Shown here: positions 9,522 to 18,089 of the stretch, piece after piece
Layout: each line of letters starts with the position of its first letter
Numbering within the stretch: position 1 is the first letter of the stretch
Assembly (NCBI RefSeq): GCF_016735585.2
Contig: NZ_JAERSE020000003.1
Span: forward strand, 682,001-746,000
Direction: 5' to 3'
Origin: Chryseobacterium tagetis
GTDB lineage: Bacteria; Bacteroidota; Bacteroidia; Flavobacteriales; Weeksellaceae
DNA length: 64,000 bases
Notes under the pieces: generated by a model
What the model was told of the DNA's origin: nothing
Seen by the model: the letters and a program-made list of their open reading frames with translations, nothing else
The model's database searches: none
Made by a program: the position numbers and the translations under genes

Positions 9522-10733
9522 ATGAAACGTTCCGGAACAGCAGATTTACCTTTACATTATGGCAAAGTACCATCTTGGCTGTATGAACGTATGTCAATTC
9601 TTGGGCTTTCTATCGTTGAGGTAATTTTAATGGATTATGGAAAAGATGAAGTTCTCCGTCGATTGGCAGATCCGTTTTGGTTTCAGAGTTTTGGTGCTGT
9701 GATGGGAATGGATTGGCATTCTTCAGGAATTACAACCTCTGTTATGGGCGCTTTGAAACGCTCTATTAATCCAAATTCTCAGTCTCTGGGACTTTATATT
9801 TGCGGAGGAAAAGGTAAATTTTCGAGAGATACGCCTTCAGAATTGCTTCAGATTGCTGATAAAACAGGTTTGAATGGAAATGAACTGGTAAAAGCCAGCA
9901 AGCTTTCTGCAAAGGTTGATAATACTGCTATTCAGGACGGATATCAACTGTACCTGCACAATTTCATCCTGTCCAATAACGGAAATTGGAGTGTCGTTCA
10001 GCAGGGAATGCATGAATCTGACGGAACAGCAAGACGCTATCATTGGCACTCTGAAAATATAAAATCCTTTATTGAAGAACCTCATACTGGAATTAACGGG
10101 ATTTCCAGAGGTCAGATTTTAAATTTAACAGCTTCAGAAGCTTCAGAAAACCGAAAAGGGATTTTAGAGATTTCTCATACCGATTCTGCGGAAGTGATGA
10201 ATGATTTTGCAAGATTAATTCTTCCTGCTCATCATGATGTTCAGGCTTCGGATGTAGACTTGAAGCGTCTGGGAGCACTTTTATATGTAACAAGAGAACA
10301 ACAGCCGCAAAACTTCGAAGATTTATTGATGTTGGAAGGAGTAGGGCCAAGAACGATGCAATCTTTGGCTTTGGTGAGTGAAGTGATTCACGGTGCACCT
10401 TCAAGATTCAAAGATCCGGCAAGATTTTCTTTTGCTCATGGTGGAAAAGACGGACATCCTTTTCCTGTTCCGACAAAAGTTTATGATGAAAGTATTCAAA
10501 TACTTAAGACAGGAATTGAAAAATCAAGGCTTGGAAATTCTGATAAATTAAACACACTCAATAAACTTCATAAGATTATTGAAGCGACAGAGAAAGATTT
10601 TACTCCCGATTTTGATATTCAACAGGTTATTGAAGAGGAAAGACAAAATTCATGGCGCTTCGGTGGTAAAACTGTTTTTGGAGATGCCCAGAAACCTTCT
10701 CCTCCAAAACCGATTCAGCTTTCTTTATTTTAA
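9522..10733 (+). CDS. DUF763 domain-containing protein
   Basis: A 403-residue protein of the uncharacterised DUF763 family, recognised by its start (MKRSGTADLPLHYGKVPSWL), CGGKGKFSRDTPSEL, YQLYLHNFILSNNGNWSVVQ and the C-terminal block FAHGGKDGHPFPVP. The stretch LLMLEGVGPRTMQSLALVSE looks like a helix-hairpin-helix, which points to DNA binding. Function is not known. A -7-like box TACCTTTA (9510-9517) ends four bases before the ATG, so the transcript may be leaderless. It stands alone between a terminator and a repeat-filled gap. Confidence 0.9.
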   Translation: MKRSGTADLPLHYGKVPSWLYERMSILGLSIVEVILMDYGKDEVLRRLADPFWFQSFGAVMGMDWHSSGITTSVMGALKRSINPNSQSLGLYICGGKGKFSRDTPSELLQIADKTGLNGNELVKASKLSAKVDNTAIQDGYQLYLHNFILSNNGNWSVVQQGMHESDGTARRYHWHSENIKSFIEEPHTGINGISRGQILNLTASEASENRKGILEISHTDSAEVMNDFARLILPAHHDVQASDVDLKRLGALLYVTREQQPQNFEDLLMLEGVGPRTMQSLALVSEVIHGAPSRFKDPARFSFAHGGKDGHPFPVPTKVYDESIQILKTGIEKSRLGNSDKLNTLNKLHKIIEATEKDFTPDFDIQQVIEEERQNSWRFGGKTVFGDAQKPSPPKPIQLSLF

Positions 10734-10792
10734 TTCTAAAGTTTTGATTTAATTAATTGAAGCAGAATTCGTAAAATTCTAAAACGTTATTT

Positions 10793-10928
10793 TGTCATTC
10801 TGACAAAGGAAGAATCCCGATAATTAATTTAGCTTATTTTCTTTAATGATTATAATTTTAAACTGATTAAAATTGAAATTCTTGGTAATTTTTTATAAAG
10901 CTGAGATTCTTCCTTCGTCAGAATGACA
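10793..10928. repeat. MITE-like inverted repeat of the GATTCTTCC family
   Basis: Two 24-bp arms (10793-10816 and 10905-10928) are inverted copies with one mismatch, enclosing 88 bp of AT-rich filler. The rest of the 367-base gap before the Crp/Fnr gene holds no ORF I would support. Confidence 0.75.
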
Positions 10929-11100
10929 GGATATAATTGATTGTGTTTAATAATTTATAATTATTATAAATAGTTTATAGTATTCATATGTAGATGGTTG
11001 TATTTTGTTAGCTTGTCGCATTTATTATTGCGTTTAATATTATTTTCGTCATCTCAGATAAAAATTCTAATTTTAAAACCTTACAAAAACATTGAATTTG

Positions 11101-11691
11101 ATGAGTAATAAAGCCCTAGAAATCTGTTATGATTTCCCGTTTTTCCTGCAGGAAGAGCTTAATGAGATATTTCAGGCTCATGAAAAAGTTTTTTTTCAGA
11201 AAGGTGATTCTATTCTGGAAGAAGGAAAAACAGCCAATGAATACTATATTTTGGAGAAAGGGCTGGCTCGTTCATTTGTCAATGACTTTAACGGAAATGA
11301 AGTGACAACACACTTTTTTGTGGAAAATGAAATCATCATCGAAGTCTCTTCATTGTTTCAAAGAATTCCGACACAGGAAAATATTGTCTGCATTACAGAC
11401 TGCGAATGTTGGAAATTTGATTTTGAAACCTTTCAGGAACTATTCCATAAAATTCCGAACTTAAGAGAATGGGGAAGAGCCTGGATGTCTCAGCAGCTTT
11501 TTGTTTACAAACAACGTTCGGTAGAAATGTTTACCCTTTCTGCAACGAAACGCTACCTTAATTTATTAGAACAGAAACCTCATGTGGTACAGTTTGCTCC
11601 GTTAAAGCAAATTGCTTCTTATCTGGGAGTTACAGATACTTCTTTGAGCCGTATTCGTAAAGAATTGGTTTCCCATCCAAATAAAAATTAA
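11101..11691 (+). CDS. Crp/Fnr-family transcriptional regulator
   Basis: A 196-residue regulator. Residues 15-110 form a cyclic-nucleotide-binding fold (KVFFQKGDSILEEGKTANEYYILEKGLARSF). The C-terminal helix-turn-helix is LKQIASYLGVTDTSLSRIRKEL. No Fnr-type cysteine cluster is present. The ATG at 11101 was preferred to a TTG three codons upstream. It starts the one-directional block of VOC, DinB and SRPBCC genes, 77 bases before the first VOC gene, so it may control some of them; that is inference. Confidence 0.9.
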   Translation: MSNKALEICYDFPFFLQEELNEIFQAHEKVFFQKGDSILEEGKTANEYYILEKGLARSFVNDFNGNEVTTHFFVENEIIIEVSSLFQRIPTQENIVCITDCECWKFDFETFQELFHKIPNLREWGRAWMSQQLFVYKQRSVEMFTLSATKRYLNLLEQKPHVVQFAPLKQIASYLGVTDTSLSRIRKELVSHPNKN

Positions 11692-11768
11692 ATCTTGCCT
11701 TATGGCAAGTTGACTTTCATGGCGACTTGGTAATTTTGAATAAAAGTTTAACACTAAAAAATTACAAA

Positions 11769-12179
11769 ATGGAAATCAACCAAATTTATGTAAACCTTCC
11801 GGTACAGGATGTTCAGAAAACGAGAGAATTCTGGACGAAACTGGGGTTTTCAATTAACGAACAATTCTCGGACGAAAAAGCAATATGCGTAATTATGAAA
11901 GAAGATCATATTTATACCATGTTTTTAAAAGAAGAATTTTTTCAGACGTTTACAGACCGGCCGGTTACAAAGGGAGAGACTACTCAGACACTTCTTGCAA
12001 TTGGAGTGAACAGCCGTGAAGAAGTTGATAATATGGTAAAAACTGCTATTGAAAACGGAGGTTCAAAATACAGCGAACCACAAGATCACGGTTGGATGTA
12101 TCAAAAGGCTTTTTCAGATTTAAACGGACATCAGTGGGAAGTGATGTTTGCAGATATGTCTAAGCTTCCGACAGAATAA
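11769..12179 (+). CDS. VOC-family (glyoxalase/bleomycin-resistance fold) protein
   Basis: A 136-residue VOC protein: MEINQIYVNLPVQDVQKTREFW opens the first beta-alpha-beta module, and DHGWMYQKAFSDLNGHQWEVMF closes the second, with the terminal Glu typical of a metal ligand. The substrate is unknown. The next gene is a close paralogue, and even the leader (gtttaacactaaaaaattac) is duplicated, so the pair arose by tandem duplication. The ATG at 11769 matches the paralogue's start; the longer frame lacks a good start. Confidence 0.9.
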   Translation: MEINQIYVNLPVQDVQKTREFWTKLGFSINEQFSDEKAICVIMKEDHIYTMFLKEEFFQTFTDRPVTKGETTQTLLAIGVNSREEVDNMVKTAIENGGSKYSEPQDHGWMYQKAFSDLNGHQWEVMFADMSKLPTE

Positions 12180-12220
12180 TAGAAATATTGGATTCAGGTT
12201 TAACACTAAAAAATTATACA

Positions 12221-12628
12221 ATGAAAATCAACCAAATTTATGTAAACCTTCCGGTAAAAGACATTCAAAAAACTAAAGAATTCTGGACTAATATCGGATT
12301 TTCGATCAACGAGCAGATTACCGATGAAAAAGCAGTTTGTGTGATGTTGAATGACAATATTCAAGTGATGTTCTTAACGGAGGAGTTTTTCCAGACGTTT
12401 TCTGAAAGACCGGTTCCCAAAGGAGATACAACACAGGTTTTGGTAGCGATCGGTTTAGACAGTCGTGAAGAAGTAGATCAGGTGGTAAACGTTGCTCTGG
12501 CCAACGGAGCGTATCAACATGAAGAACCGCAGGATCACGGTTGGATGTATCAGAATTCGTTCTGGGACATCAACGGACACGGCTGGAATGTTATTTTTGC
12601 AGACCCTTCTCAACTGCCGACTGAATAA
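12221..12628 (+). CDS. VOC-family protein, tandem paralogue
   Basis: A 135-residue VOC protein closely related to the preceding one (shared INQIYVNLPV, FSINEQ, EEFFQTF, EEPQDHGWMYQ). It ends DINGHGWNVIFADPSQLPTE. It lies 41 bases after its paralogue with the same leader sequence. Divergence is scattered over the whole length, so both copies are probably functional. Substrate unknown. Confidence 0.9.
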   Translation: MKINQIYVNLPVKDIQKTKEFWTNIGFSINEQITDEKAVCVMLNDNIQVMFLTEEFFQTFSERPVPKGDTTQVLVAIGLDSREEVDQVVNVALANGAYQHEEPQDHGWMYQNSFWDINGHGWNVIFADPSQLPTE

Positions 12629-12736
12629 ATTAGGTCAATAATTAAGCAAAAGAATCAAAGTATTCTTATAAATCTGCGTCATCTGCAAAATCCGCGGGAG
12701 AAAAACCACAACAATCAAACATCCAAATCCAAAAAT

Positions 12737-13189
12737 ATGAAAAACGATATTGAAATTATTAAAATTCAAATTTCAAGTAACTATAAAGTAATCTCCATGA
12801 ATATTGAAGGAATTATCAACGAGGAAGCCATGGTCTTTCCCAATGGTGAAGCCAATTGCCTGAACTGGGTTCTAGGACACTTAATCTACATCAGAAACCC
12901 TTTACTGAATATTTTAGGTGTAGAATCAGTTTGGGACAGTGAAAAATTTTCATGTTATAACAGAGGTGAAATTCCTTTAGAGAGAAAAGATGAATTTGTT
13001 CCCTTTGAAGAGCTGAAATCCTATTTAAAACAAACTCAGGATAGATTAGAATCAAAGCTTAATGAGATAGAAAGCTTTAATTCTGAACATATTAAAGACA
13101 TTGCCTCACTTTGCTTTCACGAAATTTATCACAGCGGACAACTGGGATATTTAAGAAGGATTCTGGGAAAACCGGGAGCAATCAAATAA
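12737..13189 (+). CDS. DinB-family protein
   Basis: A 150-residue four-helix DinB/DinB_2 protein. The metal triad is complete: a His in WVLGHLIYI and the HxxxH-like pair in LCFHEIYHSGQLGYLRRILG. DinB-fold proteins are metal-dependent, and known members act as thiol transferases or hydrolases; this one's substrate is not known. It is followed by a second DinB-fold gene that has lost this triad. Confidence 0.9.
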   Translation: MKNDIEIIKIQISSNYKVISMNIEGIINEEAMVFPNGEANCLNWVLGHLIYIRNPLLNILGVESVWDSEKFSCYNRGEIPLERKDEFVPFEELKSYLKQTQDRLESKLNEIESFNSEHIKDIASLCFHEIYHSGQLGYLRRILGKPGAIK

Positions 13190-13286
13190 GACAACAACTA
13201 ATGGTTTTTTTCTAGCTCATTTTACTAAATAATTCCTTATTCAGAAAGAGATAATTTTTTAAATAATTAATAAAAAATCAAACAAA

Positions 13287-13811
13287 ATGGACACACTAAT
13301 ATCAAAAAAATTAGAAATCATAATTCCCGCTTACAGAGGACACAGTCAGACTTTTTTGCTGGTTCTTGACGGAATTTCTGAAGAAGACGCTTTAAAAAGA
13401 ATCGAAGGAAGAACTAATCACATCATCTGGATGGTGGGGAACTTTCTGGATATGCGTTACGGACTAGGATTTGTTCTTGGGCTTACCGAAGAGTTTAAAT
13501 ATAAAGACTTTTTCTTTCAGGGGAAGGCTTTAGATGAAAGCCTCACGTATCCGACTTTACAGGAATTGAAAGAAGAATTTCATAAAATCTCCCCTTTAGT
13601 GTATCAAAAACTGTTGGAAGCAACAGACGAAGAATTAGATAAAGCATTTCCTATGGGAATGAACATCGATTTCTTTCCTGAAACAGTATTGAATTTCGTG
13701 GGAATGTGTATTGGCCGTGAAGACTATCTGTGTGGACAAATCGGCTTAATGCGGAGAATCCTCGGATACGAAGGAATGAAATACGATTTTGATAAAGACT
13801 TAAAATATTAA
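13287..13811 (+). CDS. DinB-fold protein lacking the metal-binding histidines
   Basis: A 174-residue protein that aligns with the preceding DinB protein (WMVGNFLDMRYG against WVLGHLIYIRNP; REDYLCGQIGLMRRILGYEG against HEIYHSGQLGYLRRILGKPG). All three metal-ligand histidines are replaced: His to Asn, His to Arg and His to Leu. The fold is probably kept, but metal-dependent chemistry is not expected. Only 3 bases separate its stop from the hydrolase gene, so the two are cotranscribed. It could be a partner or ligand-binding protein; no function can be given. Confidence 0.82.
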   Translation: MDTLISKKLEIIIPAYRGHSQTFLLVLDGISEEDALKRIEGRTNHIIWMVGNFLDMRYGLGFVLGLTEEFKYKDFFFQGKALDESLTYPTLQELKEEFHKISPLVYQKLLEATDEELDKAFPMGMNIDFFPETVLNFVGMCIGREDYLCGQIGLMRRILGYEGMKYDFDKDLKY

Positions 13812-13814
13812 GCC

Positions 13815-14588
13815 ATGAATCCTGTAGAAAAAGGGTATAAACAAGTCAACGGGATCAAAATGTATTACGAAATATATGGTTCCGGAAAACCTTTGGTATT
13901 GATTCATGGAGGAGGTTCTTCATTTCTGTTCGACTATAAAGAAATCGTTTCAAGGTTGGAAAATCAATTTCAGTTAATCGGAATTGATCTGCAAAATCAC
14001 GGAATGACCGAACATCGTGATACTCCAGAGACTTTCGAGCAGGATGCACAAGATGTAGCAGCTCTTTTAAAGGAAATTAATATAGAAAAAGCATCGTTTT
14101 GGGGTTTCAGTAATGGCGGAAGTACGGTAATGCAAATTGCTCATCTGTATCCCGATATGGTTGAAAAGTTAGTGGTTGCCTCTGCACTTTTCAAAAGAAG
14201 CGGAATGATGGACGGTTTTTTCGAAAGCATGATGGATGCAACTTTAGACTCAATGCCGGAACCTTTGAAAATTAATTTTCTGAACTTAAATCCTGACTTT
14301 TCTGCCCTTGAAAATATGTTTGATAAAGACAGTAGGAGAATGCAGACTTTTAAAGACTGGAGCGAAGATATTTTGAAAGGAATAAAATCGCCTACTTTAT
14401 TTATTTCAGGAGATAAAGATGTTATAAAACCAGAACATACTGTTGAAATGTGGCGTATGGTGGAAGGCTCTAAACTGATGATTCTTCCCGCGACTCACGG
14501 TTCTTATATGATGGCAGATTTTGGAGGAAATGTAGACGTAAAATTAATTGATTTTACTGTAAGTGAAGTTGAGAAATTTTTAAATTAA
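13815..14588 (+). CDS. Alpha/beta hydrolase
   Basis: A 257-residue alpha/beta-fold hydrolase. The oxyanion segment LIHGGGSS, nucleophile elbow FWGFSNGGST, acid loop LFISGDKDVIKPEH and catalytic His in LPATHGSYM are all present and in order. There is no signal peptide, so it is cytoplasmic. It begins 3 bases after the degenerate DinB gene. Substrate unknown. Confidence 0.92.
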   Translation: MNPVEKGYKQVNGIKMYYEIYGSGKPLVLIHGGGSSFLFDYKEIVSRLENQFQLIGIDLQNHGMTEHRDTPETFEQDAQDVAALLKEINIEKASFWGFSNGGSTVMQIAHLYPDMVEKLVVASALFKRSGMMDGFFESMMDATLDSMPEPLKINFLNLNPDFSALENMFDKDSRRMQTFKDWSEDILKGIKSPTLFISGDKDVIKPEHTVEMWRMVEGSKLMILPATHGSYMMADFGGNVDVKLIDFTVSEVEKFLN

Positions 14589-14623
14589 ACATTATAATTA
14601 TATATAAAATAACACCCTCATAC

Positions 14624-14700
14624 TGTCATCCTGAACAAAAACAAAGTGTAGTGAAGAATCCCTGATATTCAAAAAAAGATTCTTCCTTGTCAGAATAACA
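14624..14700. repeat. Inverted repeat of the GATTCTTCC family, short form
   Basis: Two arms related to the 24-bp repeat face each other. The left arm, from TGTCATCCTGA to GAAGAATC at 14660, is expanded. The right arm, GATTCTTCCTTGTCAGAAT at 14678-14700, is nearly canonical. It lies in the gap after the hydrolase gene. Confidence 0.6.
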
Positions 14701-14727
14701 AAAAAATAAGAAAAAGAAACCTTCAAT

Positions 14728-14812
14728 ACTTCGCTGAGTGAAACGCCTTTGCGAACGAAAAATATTTTCAAAAACTTAAAGAAAACCTTTGCGCTCTTTG
14801 CGTTGAGAACAA
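14728..14812. repeat. Dispersed ~85-bp repeat, copy 1
   Basis: This stretch begins acttcgctgagtgaaacgcc and ends around ctctttgcgttga. A diverged copy is at 22632-22713, sharing ctgagtgaaacgcc, aaagaaaacctttgcg-like and ctttgcgtt blocks in order and spacing. Non-coding. Confidence 0.65.
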
Positions 14813-14879
14813 AACATGAGAGCAAAATAACCCAATTACTTTGCAAACAATCACTAAAAAACTTTTAAAAATAGAAATC

Positions 14880-15311
14880 ATGGCTAAATTAAATCCTTAC
14901 CTAAATTTTGATGGAAAAGCTGAAGAAGCTTTCAACTTTTACAAATCCGTTTTTGGAGGTGAATTTCTGGGTGAAATTCACAAAATGGGAAATGCTCCGG
15001 GAACAGAAAATTTATCAGACGAAGAAAAAAACAGAGTGATGCATATTGCTCTTCCAATTGGAGGAGATCTGTTGATGGCATCAGATATTGTCCCTAGTTT
15101 CGGACAGAACCTGAATGTTGGAAACAACAATTATGTTTCAATTTTTCCTGAATCTAAGGAAGAAGCAGACAGACTTTTCAAAGGACTTTCTGAAGGCGGA
15201 AATGTAGAAATGCCGATTGAAGACCAGTTTTGGGGAGACTATTTCGGTAGTTTTCAGGATAAATATGGTGTTCATTGGATGGTAAACTATAACGAAGGAT
15301 ATACAAAATAA
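14880..15311 (+). CDS. PhnB-like VOC-family protein
   Basis: A 143-residue PhnB/3-demethylubiquinone-methyltransferase-like VOC protein: LNPYLNFDGKAEEAFNFYKS at the start, then ADRLFKGLSEGG and YFGSFQDKYGVHWMVNYN at the end. These proteins are named after a methyltransferase but are VOC-fold proteins of mostly unknown function. The ATG at 14880 matches the usual family start. Confidence 0.92.
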   Translation: MAKLNPYLNFDGKAEEAFNFYKSVFGGEFLGEIHKMGNAPGTENLSDEEKNRVMHIALPIGGDLLMASDIVPSFGQNLNVGNNNYVSIFPESKEEADRLFKGLSEGGNVEMPIEDQFWGDYFGSFQDKYGVHWMVNYNEGYTK

Positions 15312-15389
15312 CCTTATCTTTAAACTAAATTATAGAAGGGTAACTATTTTTTTTGTTGCCCTTTTTCTCCACCACAAAAAATATGAAAT

Positions 15390-15803
15390 ATGGAACCTGT
15401 TAAAATTGATATTACTATTTTATCCCCGGTACAAAAGGTTTGGGACTATTACAACGAGCCGAAACACATCACCAAATGGAATTTTGCCCACGAATCCTGG
15501 CAATGTCCACGATCTGAAAATGATTTAAAAGTGGGCGGAAAATTCAAAAACAGAATGGAAGCGAAAGACGGAAGTTTCGGATTTGATTTCGAAGGCGTTT
15601 ATGATGAAGTGATTCCTAACGAAAAAATAAAATACCACATGGAAGACGGAAGAAATGTAGAAGTGGTTTTTGATACAATTGATGAAAATACGACGAATGT
15701 TAAAATAAACTTCGATCCGGAAAAACAGAACTCTGTAGAAATGCAAAGAGACGGTTGGTATGCGATTCTGAATAACTTCCATAAATATGTGGAAAACCAC
15801 TAA
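15390..15803 (+). CDS. SRPBCC (AHSA1-like) protein
   Basis: A 137-residue START/SRPBCC-fold protein with the AHSA1 pattern VWDYYNEPKHITKWNFA, KVGGKFKNRMEAKDGS, FDFEGVYDEVIPNEKI and a final aromatic helix QRDGWYAILNNFHKYVE. These bind hydrophobic ligands in a cavity; none is known here. It is one of three such genes in this block. Confidence 0.92.
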   Translation: MEPVKIDITILSPVQKVWDYYNEPKHITKWNFAHESWQCPRSENDLKVGGKFKNRMEAKDGSFGFDFEGVYDEVIPNEKIKYHMEDGRNVEVVFDTIDENTTNVKINFDPEKQNSVEMQRDGWYAILNNFHKYVENH

Positions 15804-15837
15804 AAACCTTTTGATCATCATGATAAACTTAATAATA

Positions 15838-16077
15838 ATGGCGAAGTGCTTGACCTCTATTTGCGTTGTTAATCATGTTGTGGAAAATGATTTTCTGAGA
15901 GGAATTATTGCTATGCCTGCAAGAAGAGCCTTGGAAAAGGAAAAAATAGATTCTCTGGAAAAACTTTCCGACTATTCTGAAAAAGAAATCATGCAATTAC
16001 ATGGTTTCGGGAAGAATACCATGGGAAAACTGAAGAATTATATGAAAGAAAATAATGTTTCTTTTAAAAATAATTAA
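15838..16077 (+). CDS. Small RNA polymerase alpha-CTD-like helix-hairpin-helix protein
   Basis: About 79 residues from the ATG at 15838 (an ATG at 15820 is also possible). The C-terminal 50 residues, MPARRALEKEKIDSLEKLSD and LHGFGKNTMGKLKNYMKENN, match the alpha-CTD/helix-hairpin-helix fold. Bacteroidota relatives I know carry a zinc ribbon before this domain; here only scattered cysteines (MAKCLTSICVVNHV) remain. It lies 34 bases after an SRPBCC gene. Possibly a DNA- or polymerase-binding protein, or a truncated relative. Confidence 0.65.
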   Translation: MAKCLTSICVVNHVVENDFLRGIIAMPARRALEKEKIDSLEKLSDYSEKEIMQLHGFGKNTMGKLKNYMKENNVSFKNN

Positions 16078-16094
16078 AAAATAGTAACACATAC

Positions 16095-16118
16095 TGTCAT
16101 TCTGACGAAGGAAGAATC
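16095..16118 (+). repeat. Single arm of the 24-bp GATTCTTCC repeat family
   Basis: This is an exact inverted copy of the arm at 10905-10928. No partner arm is seen nearby. Confidence 0.75.
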
Positions 16119-16180
16119 TTTTGATGCTATTTGCACTCGATTTGCTTCGCTTTGTCAATGACTTTCTAAATTAAAACGAT

Positions 16181-17047
16181 ATGAATAACGATATTTTTCC
16201 GTGTCTTTGGTACGACGGAGAAGCCAAAGAATCTGCCGATTTCTACTGTAAAGTTTTTGACGGAAAAATTACAGCAGATACTCCTGTTGTAATGAATATA
16301 GAGATTTTCGGACAAAAATTAATGCTTTTAAATGGCGGACCTCATTTTACAAAAAATGCCTCCGTTTCTTTTATGGTTATTTGCGAAACTGAAGCTGAAG
16401 TTCAAAAATATTGGGATCAGCTGCTTGACGGCGGAATGGCTTTAATGCCTTTAGATTCTTACACATGGAGCAAGAAATACGGCTGGATTCGGGATAAATA
16501 TGGAGTAAGTTGGCAGATTTTCTTAGGAGAAAAAGCAAGCGATCAGAAAGTTATTCCCACATTAATGTTCATTCATGAAAACAATGGAAAAGCGATGGAG
16601 GCCATGCAATTATACACCAACATTTTCCCTAATTCTAAAATAGGTAATATTTTAAAATACGGAGAAGGAAGTGAAGGACATCCAACTCCGGAACCCGCTG
16701 AAAATATTCAGCATGCCCACTTTGAAATTGATGGCTATGACTTCTTCTGTATGGATAATTCTTACGACCATCCATTTGATTTCAATGAAGGAATTTCAAT
16801 GGTGATAATGACCGACGATCAGGAGCAAACAGATAAATACTGGAACTCTCTGACTTCTAACGGGGGAAGAGAAAGTATGTGCGGCTGGTTGAAAGATCCA
16901 TTTGGTTTTAGCTGGCAGATTGTACCTAAAAGACTGATTCAGCTGATGAGCGATCCGGATCAGGCAAAAGCTCAGAAAGTTGTACAGGCAATGATGAAAA
17001 TGCAGAAAATCAGTATTGCAGATTTAGAAAATGCCTATAATTCCTAA
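16181..17047 (+). CDS. Two-domain PhnB-like VOC protein
   Basis: A 288-residue protein with two PhnB-like VOC modules in tandem: residues 1-130 (FPCLWYDGEAKESADFYCKV to RDKYGVSWQIF) and 137-275 (TLMFIHENNGKAMEAMQLYT to KDPFGFSWQIVPKRLIQLMS). The C-terminal segment KAQKVVQAMMKMQKISIADL is typical of the family. The two halves are diverged, so the fusion is old. Ligand unknown. Confidence 0.92.
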   Translation: MNNDIFPCLWYDGEAKESADFYCKVFDGKITADTPVVMNIEIFGQKLMLLNGGPHFTKNASVSFMVICETEAEVQKYWDQLLDGGMALMPLDSYTWSKKYGWIRDKYGVSWQIFLGEKASDQKVIPTLMFIHENNGKAMEAMQLYTNIFPNSKIGNILKYGEGSEGHPTPEPAENIQHAHFEIDGYDFFCMDNSYDHPFDFNEGISMVIMTDDQEQTDKYWNSLTSNGGRESMCGWLKDPFGFSWQIVPKRLIQLMSDPDQAKAQKVVQAMMKMQKISIADLENAYNS

Positions 17048-17149
17048 AGATGGTTTATTTTCATTTTTCGGCTTATTGTTTGATGTGATATAGGAAGAGT
17101 TGGATGACGAAAAGTGATTTTAAATTAATCTAAAAAAATATTTGAAGTA

Positions 17150-17578
17150 ATGGAAAAACTGGTTTTTGAAATACAGATAAACGCTTCTCCAGAAAAAGTG
17201 TGGAGTGTACTTTGGGATGATATTTCGTATAGACAGTGGACAACAGCTTTTACGGAAGGTTCTTTTTATCAGGGAACATTAGAAGAGGGGAATACCATAA
17301 AATTCTTAGATCCTAATAACAACGGAATGTTTAGCCGTGTAGAAAAAAGCATTCCCGGAAAGGAAATCAAATTTTTACATCTTGGAGAAATTTATAGTGG
17401 AGTAGAAGCACCTCAGGATTGGGGAGAAGCAACAGAAGCTTATATTCTGGAAGAAAATGAGGAAGGAACAAAACTGAAAAGTGAAATTCAGACACCGGCA
17501 GAGTTCAAGGGTTTCTTTGAGGAAAAATTTCCAAAAGCATTGGGGATTGTGAAGAATCTCTCTGAAAACCAGCTTTAA
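17150..17578 (+). CDS. SRPBCC-family protein
   Basis: A 142-residue SRPBCC protein: EIQINASPEKVWSVLWDDIS, YRQWTTAFTEGSFYQG and a C-terminal helix ALGIVKNLSE. It is most similar to the next gene, 27 bases downstream, which shares VWdiLW, W-T-F and GLEIVKELAE-like features. The two look like an old duplication and are probably cotranscribed. Ligand unknown. Confidence 0.9.
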   Translation: MEKLVFEIQINASPEKVWSVLWDDISYRQWTTAFTEGSFYQGTLEEGNTIKFLDPNNNGMFSRVEKSIPGKEIKFLHLGEIYSGVEAPQDWGEATEAYILEENEEGTKLKSEIQTPAEFKGFFEEKFPKALGIVKNLSENQL

Positions 17579-17605
17579 AAATGTAAAATCATTAAAATTT
17601 ACCAT

Positions 17606-18049
17606 ATGGAAACTTTATCTTACGAAAAAATAATCGATGCCTCGAAAGAGAAAGTTTGGGATATACTTTGGGGTACAGAAACGTACAGTGAATGGACAAA
17701 ATTTTTTGCTCCCGGATGTATCATGAAATCTGACTGGAAAGTAGGAGGGAATACCTATTTTTTAAGTGCAGAAGGCGCAGGAATGGTTTCTACCATTGAT
17801 AATATTGAAAAACCTGACCAGATCATTTTTAAACATTTGGGAATGGTGGATAAAGACGGAAACGAAGATACTGAAAGCAAAGAAGTGAAAGAATGGAGTG
17901 GTTGTTTTGAGAAATATATTCTGATTGATTTTGATGGAAAAACGAAACTTCATACAGAAGTTCAGGTGGAAAAAGAATGGCAGGATCACATGAATACAGG
18001 CTTTACAAAAGGATTGGAAATTGTAAAAGAGCTTGCAGAAAATAAATAA
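17606..18049 (+). CDS. SRPBCC-family protein
   Basis: A 147-residue START-fold protein: YEKIIDASKEKVWDILWGTE, YSEWTKFFAPGC, the strand FKHLGMVDKDG and a closing helix TKGLEIVKELAENK. It is the third SRPBCC gene of the block and is followed after 40 bases by a DoxX-like membrane protein. Confidence 0.9.
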   Translation: METLSYEKIIDASKEKVWDILWGTETYSEWTKFFAPGCIMKSDWKVGGNTYFLSAEGAGMVSTIDNIEKPDQIIFKHLGMVDKDGNEDTESKEVKEWSGCFEKYILIDFDGKTKLHTEVQVEKEWQDHMNTGFTKGLEIVKELAENK

Positions 18050-18089
18050 AAGAATATGATCCTTTAACTTTTCGAAAATAGAAAAAAGA

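Noticed and set aside
12661..12705. Stretch aatctgcgtcatctgcaaaa reminiscent of another flavobacterial intergenic repeat
   Set aside because: Only one copy in the window and no internal structure; cannot be supported as a repeat from this sequence alone.
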